Part shown: piece after piece, positions 1-9,390 of the stretch
Numbering within the stretch: the stretch's first letter is position 1
Layout of the letters: each line of letters opens with the position of its first letter
Assembly (NCBI RefSeq): GCF_016756495.1
Contig: NZ_AP023244.1
Span: 248,001 to 312,000 of the forward strand
Source of the DNA: Mesorhizobium sp. 113-3-3
GTDB lineage: Bacteria; Pseudomonadota; Alphaproteobacteria; Rhizobiales; Rhizobiaceae
Direction of reading: 5' to 3'
Length of the DNA: 64,000 bases
Translations under genes and position numbers: made by a program
Notes under the pieces: model-generated
What the model was told of the DNA's origin: nothing
Database searches by the model: none
Seen by the model: the letters and a program-made list of their open reading frames with translations, nothing else

Positions 1-131
1 CGCGCACGACCGACACGGTTGAAAACGTCTCGCCCATGCTTTCGCAAATCCAAAGGGACGCGAACAGCGCCCCCGTCACCATGACGACCGACGAACTTAT
101 GTCGGCCGTCAAGCAATATCAGGCTCAATAG
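1..131 (+). CDS. 3' end of an unidentified gene of the secretion cluster (partial)
   Basis: The last 42 codons of a frame entering from the left edge, ending VKQYQAQ at a TAG (129-131). No motif is visible. The stop is 12 bases before the next ATG, and the AGGAGAAAA ribosome site of the next gene overlaps it, so the two are probably co-transcribed. Its place just before a VirB5-like gene suggests a T4SS component or accessory protein, but the fragment is too short to name. Confidence 0.45.
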   Translation, partial: RTTDTVENVSPMLSQIQRDANSAPVTMTTDELMSAVKQYQAQ

Positions 132-143
132 GAGAAAAGCGCT

Positions 144-857
144 ATGCGTGGAATTCCGTTAACAGCGGCACTCTTGCTTGGCCTTGGCGGCATCGCCTTT
201 GCGCAGGTGCCTACGATCGACGAGGCCAATCTGGAACAGGCTCGGCAGATTGCATCGGCCACGAGCGAGATCCTCAGCACCGACCGCAACATCATGAACT
301 ATACGCAACAGACGCTCCAGGCCGTCACGGGCGACCGGTCGAGCCAGGCGGGCCAGCTCGCGCAGATGGCCTTGGGCAATGGCGGCTTCTCCATGGGGAG
401 CGCGCCTTCGCTTGGTAGCGTGATCTCGGGCGGCTCGTTGTCGTTCGCCGGCCTCGGCAATGGATCGCAGGGCATCGTTTCGAACATGATCAACGGCTTG
501 CAGCTGGTGAAAACCATTTCGGGTCTGATCAATGGCCAGACGACGCAGATGGATAAGAACTACAGCGCCCTGGTGAACGTCGCGGCCACTGTTACCGGGC
601 TGGTCGACTCCTCGCAAAATGGGGTGAAGACCCGTTCCAGCGCTTTTCAGTCGGGCGCTCAGCGGATCGGAACGGCGCAGGACATCAAGGGCTCTATCGA
701 TCAGAACAGCCAGATCATGGTGCAAACCGGTCTCACCGTGAACGAGCTGATCGGCGCGGTGAACACCGCGACGGCTGCCGCCAATCAGGAAAACATCGAT
801 CGTATGAACCTGATCACCCAGGCCTCGCGGGGGCTCGAATACAAGTCCGGCCAATGA
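144..857 (+). CDS. virB5: VirB5/TrbJ-like type IV secretion protein
   Basis: A 237-residue exported protein. Residues 1-20 form a signal peptide (basic start, LTAALLLGLGGIAFA core, Ala cleavage region). The rest is a Gln/Ser/Asn-rich helical protein with Gly/Ser-rich loops around residues 80-110, which fits the minor pilin VirB5/TrbJ family found at the pilus tip. Strong AGGAGAAAA ribosome site upstream. The position before the lipoprotein and VirB6 matches the canonical VirB order. VirB5 proteins diverge strongly, so the family call leans on layout as much as sequence. The stop overlaps the next start by 4 bases. Confidence 0.7.
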   Translation: MRGIPLTAALLLGLGGIAFAQVPTIDEANLEQARQIASATSEILSTDRNIMNYTQQTLQAVTGDRSSQAGQLAQMALGNGGFSMGSAPSLGSVISGGSLSFAGLGNGSQGIVSNMINGLQLVKTISGLINGQTTQMDKNYSALVNVAATVTGLVDSSQNGVKTRSSAFQSGAQRIGTAQDIKGSIDQNSQIMVQTGLTVNELIGAVNTATAAANQENIDRMNLITQASRGLEYKSGQ

Positions 858-1087
858 CGGTGCGCTTTCTTCTATCAGCGGCCGCCATCGTTGGCGCTGT
901 TGCAGCCTTGGGGTGCAGCCACAAGCCACTCAAGGCTCCATGCTCGCGCGACGAAGGACCAATGCAGCCACTGGCGTTCGCGGCGCCCGAACCAAAAACA
1001 GAACCGGCGAGGCCATTTGAGTGCGGTCCGATGCGGGCACTCAAGAGCGATCCATCTCTGTTTTCAGCTGGGATGGCGAAAAAATGA
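854..1087 (+). CDS. small VirB7-like lipoprotein
   Basis: A 77-residue protein starting in an ATGA overlap with the VirB5-like gene and ending in an ATGA overlap with virB6. The N-terminus is a lipoprotein signal with lipobox AALGC (Cys around residue 21). The rest is short, charged and has three further cysteines. In VirB systems the small lipoprotein in this slot is VirB7, which stabilises VirB9 in the outer-membrane core; entry-exclusion lipoproteins also sit here. The role is inferred from lipobox, size and position. Confidence 0.6.
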   Translation: MTVRFLLSAAAIVGAVAALGCSHKPLKAPCSRDEGPMQPLAFAAPEPKTEPARPFECGPMRALKSDPSLFSAGMAKK

Positions 1088-2154
1088 ACTTCAATATCAC
1101 GACGCTTCTGCAACAGGTCGACAAGTTCGGCAATAACTATGTATCGCAAGCCTACCAGAACCTGGCGTCGGCCCTGACCGGCGGGGGACAGGTGGGTGTC
1201 GCCGGCCTGATGCTGACGCTGTACGTGATATTCTGGGCCATCAGCATCTGGCAGGGAACCTCTACGGGATCGGGAAAGGAGATGGTCTGGCGCCTGTTCC
1301 GCGCCTTCGTCATCTACGCTCTGGCGACGAGTTGGGGGGACTTTCAAACATATGCCTATTCGTTCGCGAATGAGACACCTTCGGCGATCGGGAACAGCCT
1401 GCTCACGAGCGTTTCGGCCAATGTGACCGGGACATCAGCCGGGCTGAACTCCGTCAACTCCGTGCAGACGGCCCTGCAAAACATCTGGGATTCGCTCGCC
1501 AATTCCACGTCTGCCTTTATCAAGAGCCTTGGGGTGTTGAACTTCGGCGGCTACGTACTGGCGGCGATCATACTTGTCGTCGGCGCGCTGCTCATCGGTT
1601 ATGCGATCTTCCTCATCATCCTGTCGAAGATCTTTCTTTGGCTTTTGCTGGCGCTCGCCCCTGTGTTCATCATTCTCATGCTGTTCGGCTACACGACCCG
1701 GTTCTTTGCTGGCTGGATAACCGCGATCGTTCAGTACATGTGTGTGCAGATTCTGGTCTACGCTTTCTGCGCATTCTTCATCTCGATCACCCAGACCTAT
1801 TTCGACGCGGTCAACCGGTCGAATGGCGCTGCGACAACGACATTGACCGAAGCCGCGCCGCTCATCCTGATCTGCCTTGTTGGCGTGCTGCTGCTGTCGC
1901 AAATCACCAACGTTGCCGCCTCGCTCGCGGGCGGAATTGGTATTGGAACGCCTTCGTTTGGGCGGTTCTACGGCGGCGCTTTCGGATCGATGGGCCAAGC
2001 CGGTCAGCGGACGCTGATGGGACGCATGGGCTGGAGCACGAGGCAGGAACGCTTGGCGGGTCGCGAGCGGGCGCGCGTGAGCCTCGCACAAAGAAGGTAC
2101 GAGAATTCAGCGGAATATGCACGGCTTTCCCGGAAGCTGACGGATCCCGCATAG
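1084..2154 (+). CDS. virB6: VirB6/TrbL inner-membrane channel protein
   Basis: 356 residues from the ATG at 1084, which overlaps the previous stop as ATGA; an in-frame start at 1021 would lie inside the lipoprotein gene and is rejected. Several long hydrophobic segments are clear (around residues 35-55, 155-215, 225-255 and 275-300), as in polytopic VirB6/TrbL proteins that form the inner-membrane part of the DNA channel. The C-terminal 70 residues are charged and probably cytoplasmic (QERLAGRERARVSLAQ). Placed between the lipoprotein and VirB8, as expected. Confidence 0.88.
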   Translation: MNFNITTLLQQVDKFGNNYVSQAYQNLASALTGGGQVGVAGLMLTLYVIFWAISIWQGTSTGSGKEMVWRLFRAFVIYALATSWGDFQTYAYSFANETPSAIGNSLLTSVSANVTGTSAGLNSVNSVQTALQNIWDSLANSTSAFIKSLGVLNFGGYVLAAIILVVGALLIGYAIFLIILSKIFLWLLLALAPVFIILMLFGYTTRFFAGWITAIVQYMCVQILVYAFCAFFISITQTYFDAVNRSNGAATTTLTEAAPLILICLVGVLLLSQITNVAASLAGGIGIGTPSFGRFYGGAFGSMGQAGQRTLMGRMGWSTRQERLAGRERARVSLAQRRYENSAEYARLSRKLTDPA

Positions 2155-2166
2155 GTTTGGGCACCA

Positions 2167-2898
2167 ATGAGCGATGTGAAGGAAAGCGCTGGGCGACCGG
2201 CGAAGGAAACCGAGTCTCCATTGCCGTACTACGTGGATGCGGCAATCTGGGAAAAAGATATCGCGCGGCGCAATCGCTGGTCGCGATCTCTGGCGTGGTG
2301 TGTGGCAACTGTCGCCTCGGTCATTGCCGTTGCAGCGGTGGGAGCGCTGATCCTTGCGCTGCCGCTCAAGACTTATGAGCCCTACATGGTGGTGGTCGAC
2401 AAATCCACGGGGTTTGTCGAGGTGAAGCGGCCGCTGGCTGACGGGCCTTTGCAGCAGGACGAGTCGATGGGGATGTTCGATATCGTCCGTTATGTGAAAG
2501 CTCGCGAGACCTACGATCCGAAGGCGCTGAAGGACAACTTCGATCTCGCGCAATTGCTGAGCACCGGCGATGCCTCGAGGGAGCTCGTCGAGCTTTTCAG
2601 CCCGGCGAACAAGGTGACGAACCCCGTGGTGCTGTACGGGCGAAACACCGTCGTGGCTGTGACCGTGAAGTCCGTGACTTTTCCCAACCAAAGGACCGCC
2701 CTGGTCCGGTTCATGACGGAGGAAAAGAGCCAGGCCAACACAGTGCAGCGGCATTGGGTGTCGTTGATCCGGTTCCGCTACACCGGCGCGCCAGCCAAAA
2801 ACGAGATCCGCTTTCAAAATCCGCTCGGCTTCCAGGTGCTCGAATATCGGCGCGATCAGGAGACGGCGCCGGCACCCACCCCGGAGAGCCCGCAATGA
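2167..2898 (+). CDS. virB8: VirB8 inner-membrane assembly factor
   Basis: 243 residues: short cytoplasmic N-terminus with YYVDAAIWEKDIARRNRWSR, one membrane span at about residues 40-62, then a periplasmic NTF2-like domain. Typical VirB8 stretches are YMVVVDKSTGFVEV and VRYVKARETYD. VirB8 bridges the inner-membrane complex and the core and is essential for assembly. Length is close to the family norm. The stop overlaps virB9 as ATGA. Confidence 0.93.
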   Translation: MSDVKESAGRPAKETESPLPYYVDAAIWEKDIARRNRWSRSLAWCVATVASVIAVAAVGALILALPLKTYEPYMVVVDKSTGFVEVKRPLADGPLQQDESMGMFDIVRYVKARETYDPKALKDNFDLAQLLSTGDASRELVELFSPANKVTNPVVLYGRNTVVAVTVKSVTFPNQRTALVRFMTEEKSQANTVQRHWVSLIRFRYTGAPAKNEIRFQNPLGFQVLEYRRDQETAPAPTPESPQ

Positions 2899-3731
2899 AG
2901 GTCGCCGGCATCCTGACGGCAATCGGGCTCGCCGTTTGCGCGGTTCAGCCAACCCTTGCCGAACAGACCCCTCGGGCGGGATCTCGTGACAGTCGCATTC
3001 GCTTCGTCTGGTATCAGAAGGACGATGTGGTGTCGGTGCCGGCCAGCTATGGCGCCTCGACCATGATCGAATTCGGCGATGACGAGAAAATCGAAACCCT
3101 CGGCGCCGGCGACGTCCCGGCCTGGAGCATCGAGCCCAACAAGAAGGGCAACGTGCTTTTTGTGAAGCCAATCGAGAAGAATGCAGGCGGGAATCTCAAC
3201 GTCCTGACGAACAAGCGCAGCTATGTGTTCTTCCTGAAGGGCGAGTTTCGGCCGGTTGCGCAACAAGTCTATGCGATCAAGTTCCGCTATCCCGAAGAGG
3301 CTTCGGACGCGGCGCTGATGGACGAAGCCCGGGCTCGGGCGGCACAACCGAACCGGCAAGGCTTCAAGGCCGAAAACGCCAACTCGTCCTATGCCTATAA
3401 GGGGTCGTCCGCGAATAAGCCGCTCGTGATCTACGACGACGGCGTGAAGACCTGGTTCCGCTTCGATCCAGCAAGGGAAGTGCCGGCGATCTATGTCGTC
3501 GATAGCGAGCGCAATGAGACCCTTGTGAATTATCGCCGCGAGGGCGCGTACATCGTCGTCGACAAGGTCAATTACCAATGGACCTTGCGCAACGGACACG
3601 ACGCAACCTGCGTCTTCAATCTGAGACTGAACAACGTGAACGAACCGACCGGGCTTGAACCTTACGAGCCACAGCGTGTCGGCGGTGGGATTGTTCAGAA
3701 AGTGAGGGCACCCGATGCCATCTCCCAATGA
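2895..3731 (+). CDS. virB9: VirB9 outer-membrane core protein
   Basis: 278 residues from the ATG at 2895, overlapping the virB8 stop. Signal peptide at residues 1-22 ending TLAEQ. VirB9/TrbG features: RIRFVWYQKDDVVSVPA near the mature N-terminus, VFFLKGEFRPV, and a C-terminal domain with KTWFRF, PAIYVVDSERNETLVNYR and RNGHDATCVFN. With VirB7 and VirB10 it forms the envelope-spanning ring. It overlaps virB10 by 17 bases. Confidence 0.94.
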   Translation: MKVAGILTAIGLAVCAVQPTLAEQTPRAGSRDSRIRFVWYQKDDVVSVPASYGASTMIEFGDDEKIETLGAGDVPAWSIEPNKKGNVLFVKPIEKNAGGNLNVLTNKRSYVFFLKGEFRPVAQQVYAIKFRYPEEASDAALMDEARARAAQPNRQGFKAENANSSYAYKGSSANKPLVIYDDGVKTWFRFDPAREVPAIYVVDSERNETLVNYRREGAYIVVDKVNYQWTLRNGHDATCVFNLRLNNVNEPTGLEPYEPQRVGGGIVQKVRAPDAISQ

Positions 3732-5073
3732 GTACAGAATGCTCGCTGAGGAAGGCACGGCGGTCGCCGCGCCAAAATTCGGGACGAGCACATTCTTCAA
3801 GATCGCGGTGCCGCTGGGCGCGGTGGTCTTCGCCGGCTGGATGATCTATGCGGCGACGCGTGCGCCAGACAAGCCGCTGTTGACGGCGTCGGATGGCGAG
3901 GAGTTTCACACCACACAGTTTCCTGCACCTGGGCTCGATACGCCGCGTCCCCAGCTTGATAACGGGACCCTGAAAATCCCGACAGCTCCCGAGGAGGCGC
4001 CGGCCGCGCCGGCGCAGCCGCCGTCGACGATCGAGGCTCCCCCTCCCCCTCCGCCAGCCTTGCAACCGCCTGCAGCTCCACCGCAGGTTCAGGACAATTC
4101 CGAGGCCCGTCGTCTGGCTGAGGAAGAACGGCGCAGGCAGGAAGAAGAGGAGCGCCGCAAATGGGAGCGCTTGCGCGCCAAGCAGCTCGTCGTCGATAGC
4201 GGCGATGCGCCTGGCAGTGCGTCAGCATTGGGCGGCAATGGTACGGATGCAGCGGCGGCCGGAAACGCAGGCGAGGGCGAGGAGGACCCCAATCGGCGTT
4301 TTTTGGCAAGGGCGAGCCAGAGCGGAGCGGATACATCGAAGGCCACGATGAACCCGCGCACGGACGCTCTGGTCGCCCAAGGGACGATGATCAAGGGCGT
4401 ACTCGAGACCGCGATCCAGAGCGATCTTGCCGGTATGGTTCGGGCCGTCGTGTCGGAGGATGTGTGGTCGTTCGACGGTCGCAGGGTTTTGATCCCCGGT
4501 GGCTCCCGCCTTATCGGTGAATATCGCAGTGGCCTCGCAACCGGCCAAACGCGGGTGTTCATTGTGTGGACACGCCTGCTTCGATCGGACGGCATGTCGG
4601 TGCAGCTCGGTTCGACCGGCACCGACGAGCTCGGTCGCAGCGGCATGCCGGGCGAGGTCGACAACCATTATTTCGAGCGGTTCGGCTCGGCGATCCTTTT
4701 AAGTGTCGTGGGTGGCGCGACGCAGTTCATCGCCAACCTTGGCAACGATCAGAACGGGTCGAACACCAATCAGACCTATACTGATCCGCAGACCGGACAG
4801 ACGGTGACAATCCAGACGCAACCCAATCAGTACATGCAGAACGCGCGCCAGATCGGCGCGCAACAGGTCTCGCAAAGCCTCAACCGCATTGCTGAAGAGG
4901 CGCTTCGCAATTCGATTAATATCGCGCCCACAATCCATGTCGATCAGGGGTCGCGGATCATGGTGTTCGTCCGTCGCGACCTCGATTTTTCCGAGTTCTA
5001 TCCGGACCCGGTACGCGAGGCGTTGACGGAGATACGACGTGAGCGGGCAGCAAAGAACCGTCTTTCTAAATAG
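3715..5073 (+). CDS. virB10: VirB10 envelope-spanning core protein
   Basis: 452 residues. Order of parts: cytoplasmic N-terminus; one membrane span at about 28-46; a Pro/Ala-rich periplasmic linker (about 80-125); a charged coiled coil rich in EERRRQ (about 135-160); then the TrbI-like beta-barrel domain with KGVLETAIQSDLAGMVRAVV, DVWSFDGRRVLIPGGSRLIG and a C-terminal SRIMVFVRRDLDFSEFY. VirB10 senses ATP use by the ATPases and gates the outer-membrane pore. Overlaps virB11 by 35 bases. Confidence 0.95.
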   Translation: MPSPNEYRMLAEEGTAVAAPKFGTSTFFKIAVPLGAVVFAGWMIYAATRAPDKPLLTASDGEEFHTTQFPAPGLDTPRPQLDNGTLKIPTAPEEAPAAPAQPPSTIEAPPPPPPALQPPAAPPQVQDNSEARRLAEEERRRQEEEERRKWERLRAKQLVVDSGDAPGSASALGGNGTDAAAAGNAGEGEEDPNRRFLARASQSGADTSKATMNPRTDALVAQGTMIKGVLETAIQSDLAGMVRAVVSEDVWSFDGRRVLIPGGSRLIGEYRSGLATGQTRVFIVWTRLLRSDGMSVQLGSTGTDELGRSGMPGEVDNHYFERFGSAILLSVVGGATQFIANLGNDQNGSNTNQTYTDPQTGQTVTIQTQPNQYMQNARQIGAQQVSQSLNRIAEEALRNSINIAPTIHVDQGSRIMVFVRRDLDFSEFYPDPVREALTEIRRERAAKNRLSK

Positions 5074-6085
5074 GGCGCTGGAGCCCGTGCGGCGCTGGCT
5101 CGATGACGAGCACGTGGTCGAAATCTGTGCGAACGGGCCTGGACGGGTGTGGGTCGAAATCGTCGGCTCCACGCATATGGAGCCCTTCGACGTGCCCGAG
5201 CTCGACCGCTCCGCGATCACATACCTCATGGAACGTATAGCGGCGTCATCGTCGCAATCGGTCAGCGAGGAAAATCCATTGCTTTCGGCCGCCCTCCCCG
5301 GCGGCGAACGTTTTCAGGGCGTGCTTGCGCCGGCGACCCCGACAGGGGGCGCCTTCGCGATCCGCAAGCAGGTCGTGAAAGATATGCGCCTTGAGGATTA
5401 CCGGAAACGGGGGGCGTTCGATACGATCTCCGTCCGGGATCCCGGCGAATTGAGCGAGACCGACAGCGCCCTTTGCGAATATCTCGACGCTGGCAAGATT
5501 GAGGATTTCATCGGCTTGGCCGTGCGGGAACGGTATTCGATGTTGCTTTCAGGAGGCACATCGTCGGGCAAAACGACCTTTCTGAACGCGATTTTGCACG
5601 AGGTACCTTCGGATGAGCGGATCCTCACCATTGAGGATACGAGAGAAGTCAAACCACGCCAGCCCAACTATCTGCCCCTCGTCGTGTCAAAGGGCGACCA
5701 GGGCCTGGCGCACGTGACCGTTGAAACGCTGCTGCAGGCGGCCATGCGGTTGCGGCCGGATCGAATCTTCCTGGGCGAGATCCGGGGAGCGGAAGCCTAT
5801 TCGTTCTTGCGCGCCGTCAACACGGGCCATCCGGGATCGATCACGACGATCCATGCGGACAGCCCGACCGGTGCGTTCGAGCAGTTAGCCTTGATGGTCA
5901 TGCAGGCTGGGCTCGGGCTGAGCAAGGCGGAGATCATCGATTACGTGCGGTCTGTCCTGCCGATTGTGATCCAACAGACGCGTCGGGGCGGCTGGCGCGG
6001 TACTTCGGCGATCTGGTTCAACCGCATGACCGAATGGAGAGCCGCCAGAAAGGTTCCCCAGAATGTCTCGCGTATTCGCATATAG
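5039..6085 (+). CDS. virB11: VirB11 hexameric secretion ATPase
   Basis: 348 residues from a GTG at 5039 inside the end of virB10. Walker A GGTSSGKTT (about 172-180), Asp box RILTIEDTREV, Walker B RPDRIFLGEIRGAEA and His box GHPGSITTIHAD are all present in the order of the VirB11/GspE family. It powers pilus assembly and substrate transfer on the cytoplasmic face. Length is normal. The end overlaps virD4 by 23 bases. Confidence 0.95.
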   Translation: MSGQQRTVFLNRALEPVRRWLDDEHVVEICANGPGRVWVEIVGSTHMEPFDVPELDRSAITYLMERIAASSSQSVSEENPLLSAALPGGERFQGVLAPATPTGGAFAIRKQVVKDMRLEDYRKRGAFDTISVRDPGELSETDSALCEYLDAGKIEDFIGLAVRERYSMLLSGGTSSGKTTFLNAILHEVPSDERILTIEDTREVKPRQPNYLPLVVSKGDQGLAHVTVETLLQAAMRLRPDRIFLGEIRGAEAYSFLRAVNTGHPGSITTIHADSPTGAFEQLALMVMQAGLGLSKAEIIDYVRSVLPIVIQQTRRGGWRGTSAIWFNRMTEWRAARKVPQNVSRIRI

Positions 6086-8396
6086 GCTTTTCCTCGGCCT
6101 CATCGCCCTACTCGCCTTGTTCGCCCTTTGGAGCCTGGCCTACGAGCTGGTGGCGACATGGCGGTGGAATCCCGCTCTCCCTTCCGAAGGCGCCTCGCGC
6201 TGGGGGCTTCTAAAGTATCAGAACGCGCAACGCAGCCTAAGCGGCCTGATCGTTGCCTGGCAGCATTTCAGCCAGCGCCTGGCCTATCATCCCACGCAGG
6301 GCGAGACGATCATCCGCGGCGTGATCGCGGCCGCGGCTGTCGTGGCGATCGGCGTCGGCCTGATCTTTGCAAGCCTGATCAACCGCAAGCCAAAGCACTA
6401 CGGCGATGCGCGGTTCGGCACGATCATGGACGCCGAAAAGAAAAACCTGCTGGCAAAGCAAGGCTTGATCCTCGGCAAGATGGGTGGGGCGACGATCCGC
6501 TCGGATGATCCCGCGCACGTCCTGGTGGTCGGGCCGACCCGATCCGGCAAGGGCGTCAGCTTTGTGATTCCGAACGGTTATATGTGGCGAGGATCCTCGG
6601 TGTGGTTCGATCCGAAGCGGGAGAACTTCGAGGCGTTCGGTGCACACCGGCAGGCTCTCGGCGACAAGGTCTTTTTCTTTTCTCCCGGCGAGCGGGATTC
6701 GCATCGCTACAATCCGCTGGATTTCATCCGGCGCGATGCGCGCATGCCGACGGACTGCGCGGTGGTCTCCTCCTTCATCATCCCGGGGGCGACAGGAAGT
6801 TCCGAGATCTGGGCGCGCGCCGGCCGGCAGCTGCTTTCGGCCATGATCGGCTATGTGCTGACGTCACCGCGCTATGAGGGGCAGCGTCACTTGCGCGCCG
6901 TCGTGATGCTTCTTTCGACCGGCGTGGACTTTCTGAGGGTGCTGACGAATATCCGCAATGATGAGGAAAAATATCTGCCTTCGTGGGTCGTGCAGGGGCT
7001 CAACCAGTTCATTGCGCTGGAAAAGGAAACGCGAAACTCGGCCTACTTCAACCTGACGGCGGCTCTCAATCCCTGGACCAATGACCTCGTTGCGGCCGCT
7101 ACGGCGTCGACGGATTTCGATATCTCGAAGCTTCGCAAGGACCCGACGGCTCTCTTCATCGGCTGCTCGGTGGCGCAGCTCGACGTGTTCCGGCCCATCG
7201 TCAAAATCTTGGTCCAGCAAATCCATGATGTGCTGATGGCCTCCTTGCCGGGTCCGGACGAGCCCTATCAGGTTCTGGTGATGATCGACGAGTTTCGCCA
7301 ACTCGGCAAAATGGAGTCTATCGTTTCCAAGCTGGCGATCAACGCGGGCTATGGCTTCCGCATGGTTCTTGTCCTGCAGGACCTCGCCCAGCTCGACGAG
7401 GTCTATGGAAAAGCGACGCGCCAGACCACGGTGTCCGCATGCCAGGTGAAGCTTTTCATCCGCATGAACGACGTCGAGACATCGGAATATGTCTCTATAA
7501 TGCTGGGACCGACCACGATCGAGGTGCCCACACCGATAATTAGGGCCGGTCAAGGTATATTCGGGGCTCGAGACAAGAGTTTAAGTTACCAGGAAAGGCC
7601 GTTCCGGACGGCGGCGGAGCTTCGGCAAATGCCGGCTAAGCAGGCCGTGGTTCTGGTCCCGAGCGCACCTGGTTTCAGGGTGCGCAAGATCACCTACTAT
7701 AAGGACGCGCCCTATAAGGCGACCTACCAGCAATATCGCCACCGGCGCCTGAAAGTGCCGCCTCTCCCCCGCTGGCAGGATCTTCCGCTGCGCTCCATGG
7801 CGGACGTCCAAGCGGCGGCTAACACCGCGCCAGCGGCGCCTTTCGAGTTGCTGGACCCCGATACCGTCGAAGCGCCGGTTTCGGGCGATACAGCCTATGC
7901 CGGTGCGGCGCCGCCGGCGACTGGTGCGGCGGCTGAAGGGTTTGATCCCGTCGAGTCAAAGCCGAAAGTGAATAGCGACAGCTCGGACGCACCGCGGGCG
8001 CTGCCAAGCCCAGGCCGTCGAGCGGGTGGTGAGGCTGAAGCCAAGCGTGAGGACGCCGCTGAGGCTACGGAGTTGAAATCGAAGCGGACCGATCAGACGG
8101 CCGATGATGCGCCGCGGCCGCTTCCCACCCTGGGCCGGCGATCGGCGCCGGCGGCATCAAACACGTCCGACCCGAGTGCGTCTGTGGGCAAGGCCAGTGT
8201 CTTGCAATTCCAAGTCCGGCCGGGCAACAAGCCCATGTCTATCGCCGCGTTGCTCGCATCGCTCGATCAGGAGGTGGAGGCCGACGCTCGTTCACTGTCG
8301 CCGTCAGTGGATAGCGAAGATGTCGACGGAGCGCCGTCAGCCGCTATTGAGGCGTTGCAGGATCAAATTAGACGTCACGGCGATCGCCGGACGTGA
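6063..8396 (+). CDS. virD4: VirD4/TraG type IV coupling protein
   Basis: 777 residues. Two N-terminal membrane spans (about 8-29 and 85-105), Walker A GPTRSGKGVSF (about 157-167), Walker B LVMIDEFRQLGK and the ALFIGCSVAQLDVFRP stretch identify the coupling ATPase that brings the relaxase-DNA complex to the channel. After about residue 560 comes a long Ala/Pro/acidic tail without obvious domains, longer than in the shortest VirD4 proteins. Last gene of the operon; no clear intrinsic terminator was seen after it. Confidence 0.95.
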   Translation: MSRVFAYRLFLGLIALLALFALWSLAYELVATWRWNPALPSEGASRWGLLKYQNAQRSLSGLIVAWQHFSQRLAYHPTQGETIIRGVIAAAAVVAIGVGLIFASLINRKPKHYGDARFGTIMDAEKKNLLAKQGLILGKMGGATIRSDDPAHVLVVGPTRSGKGVSFVIPNGYMWRGSSVWFDPKRENFEAFGAHRQALGDKVFFFSPGERDSHRYNPLDFIRRDARMPTDCAVVSSFIIPGATGSSEIWARAGRQLLSAMIGYVLTSPRYEGQRHLRAVVMLLSTGVDFLRVLTNIRNDEEKYLPSWVVQGLNQFIALEKETRNSAYFNLTAALNPWTNDLVAAATASTDFDISKLRKDPTALFIGCSVAQLDVFRPIVKILVQQIHDVLMASLPGPDEPYQVLVMIDEFRQLGKMESIVSKLAINAGYGFRMVLVLQDLAQLDEVYGKATRQTTVSACQVKLFIRMNDVETSEYVSIMLGPTTIEVPTPIIRAGQGIFGARDKSLSYQERPFRTAAELRQMPAKQAVVLVPSAPGFRVRKITYYKDAPYKATYQQYRHRRLKVPPLPRWQDLPLRSMADVQAAANTAPAAPFELLDPDTVEAPVSGDTAYAGAAPPATGAAAEGFDPVESKPKVNSDSSDAPRALPSPGRRAGGEAEAKREDAAEATELKSKRTDQTADDAPRPLPTLGRRSAPAASNTSDPSASVGKASVLQFQVRPGNKPMSIAALLASLDQEVEADARSLSPSVDSEDVDGAPSAAIEALQDQIRRHGDRRT

Positions 8397-8627
8397 AATT
8401 CAGTTGAATAGTAAGAGCGATTCGTGCGTTCGGTGCCGATGTCGAGTGTGAGAACAAAACGAAGGGTTCCCTACCCGATATAACGGGCGCATCGAACGGT
8501 TTCTTTGAGCCCTCGGTGCTATGTGTGAGCCCGTTGGCGAGGATCACGCAGGATCGGCTAATCCGGTTCTTGGTGGGGACGTGAGCTGATTGCTGGTCCT
8601 GGCGAACGATTTTCACTCTAGCCAACC

Positions 8628-8645
8628 TGTATCAATACCGATACA
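8628..8645. promoter_or_regulatory. inverted repeat, likely operator of the HigBA-type pair
   Basis: TGTATC, six bases, GATACA, ending 9 bases before the toxin ATG. Antitoxins of this class usually repress their own promoter through such a repeat, so it is the best operator candidate. Confidence 0.55.
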
Positions 8646-8654
8646 CTGCGCGCG

Positions 8655-8978
8655 ATGAAGGTGATTGAATGGCTTGGAAGCAGCAGAGCGGATGTTCGAG
8701 CGTTTCCTGACGATGCACGGATAGAGGCCGGCTGGCAGCTCGAACTTGTCCAGCGCGGCGACGATCCCGACGACTGGAAACCGATGCAGATCGTAGGGGC
8801 CGGCGTCAGGGAAATCAGGGTTCGGGAGGCATCGGGAGCGTTTCGCGTCATCTATCTGGCAACACTAGAGGACCGCGTTTTGGTGCTTCATGCGTTCCAG
8901 AAGAAGATACAGGCCACATCCAGGAAAGACCTCGATCTAGCGGCTCAACGGCTAAAACGATGGAAGGCAGAACGATGA
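8655..8978 (+). CDS. HigB/RelE-superfamily toxin (Gp49-like)
   Basis: 107 residues. The stretches GAGVREIRVREASGAFRVIY and RVLVLHAFQKKIQATSRKDL are typical of the Gp49/HigB toxin family, where the basic residues make the ribosome-dependent mRNA nuclease surface. The toxin is first and overlaps the antitoxin gene as ATGA, the usual order for HigBA rather than RelBE. Likely a plasmid-maintenance (addiction) module. Confidence 0.88.
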   Translation: MKVIEWLGSSRADVRAFPDDARIEAGWQLELVQRGDDPDDWKPMQIVGAGVREIRVREASGAFRVIYLATLEDRVLVLHAFQKKIQATSRKDLDLAAQRLKRWKAER

Positions 8979-9256
8979 ACGTAGAAATCTATGAGAACGT
9001 CTGGGATGCCCTGGCGGACACCGAACAGGAGGCAGCAAACCTTAAAGCGCGCTCGGCGCTGCTCTACGAAATCCGTAAGGCAGTCCAGCGTTGGGACATT
9101 CCTCAGGAGGAAGCCGCCAAGCGGCTCGGCCTGACGCGTCCTCGCACCAATGATCTGCTGCGCGGTAAGCTCGCCAAATTCTCGCTTGACGCACTTGTCA
9201 ACATCGCCGCCTCCGCACACCTGGATATAGAAATCCGGGTAAAAGAGGCTGCATAA
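8975..9256 (+). CDS. XRE-family antitoxin (HigA-like)
   Basis: 93 residues from the ATG at 8975, overlapping the toxin stop. A helix-turn-helix at about residues 42-75 (QEEAAKRLGLTRPRTNDLLRGK) is followed by a short C-terminal LVNIAASAHLDIEIRV segment, as in HigA-type antitoxins. Expected to bind the toxin and repress the operon, probably at the repeat at 8628-8645. An upstream in-frame ATG at 8960 lies inside the toxin gene and is less likely. Confidence 0.88.
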   Translation: MNVEIYENVWDALADTEQEAANLKARSALLYEIRKAVQRWDIPQEEAAKRLGLTRPRTNDLLRGKLAKFSLDALVNIAASAHLDIEIRVKEAA

Positions 9257-9390
9257 TCACGAAGTGTCAAATCCCTCGTCTTTCCTCGGAGCGCATTTTG
9301 CGTTTTGTCGCGAGCGAGTGCCGGACGGAGCCCCAGCCAGAGCCCGGCTTAGGGAACAACGAGTCCACGCAGTGCTGCATGACGAGGCAA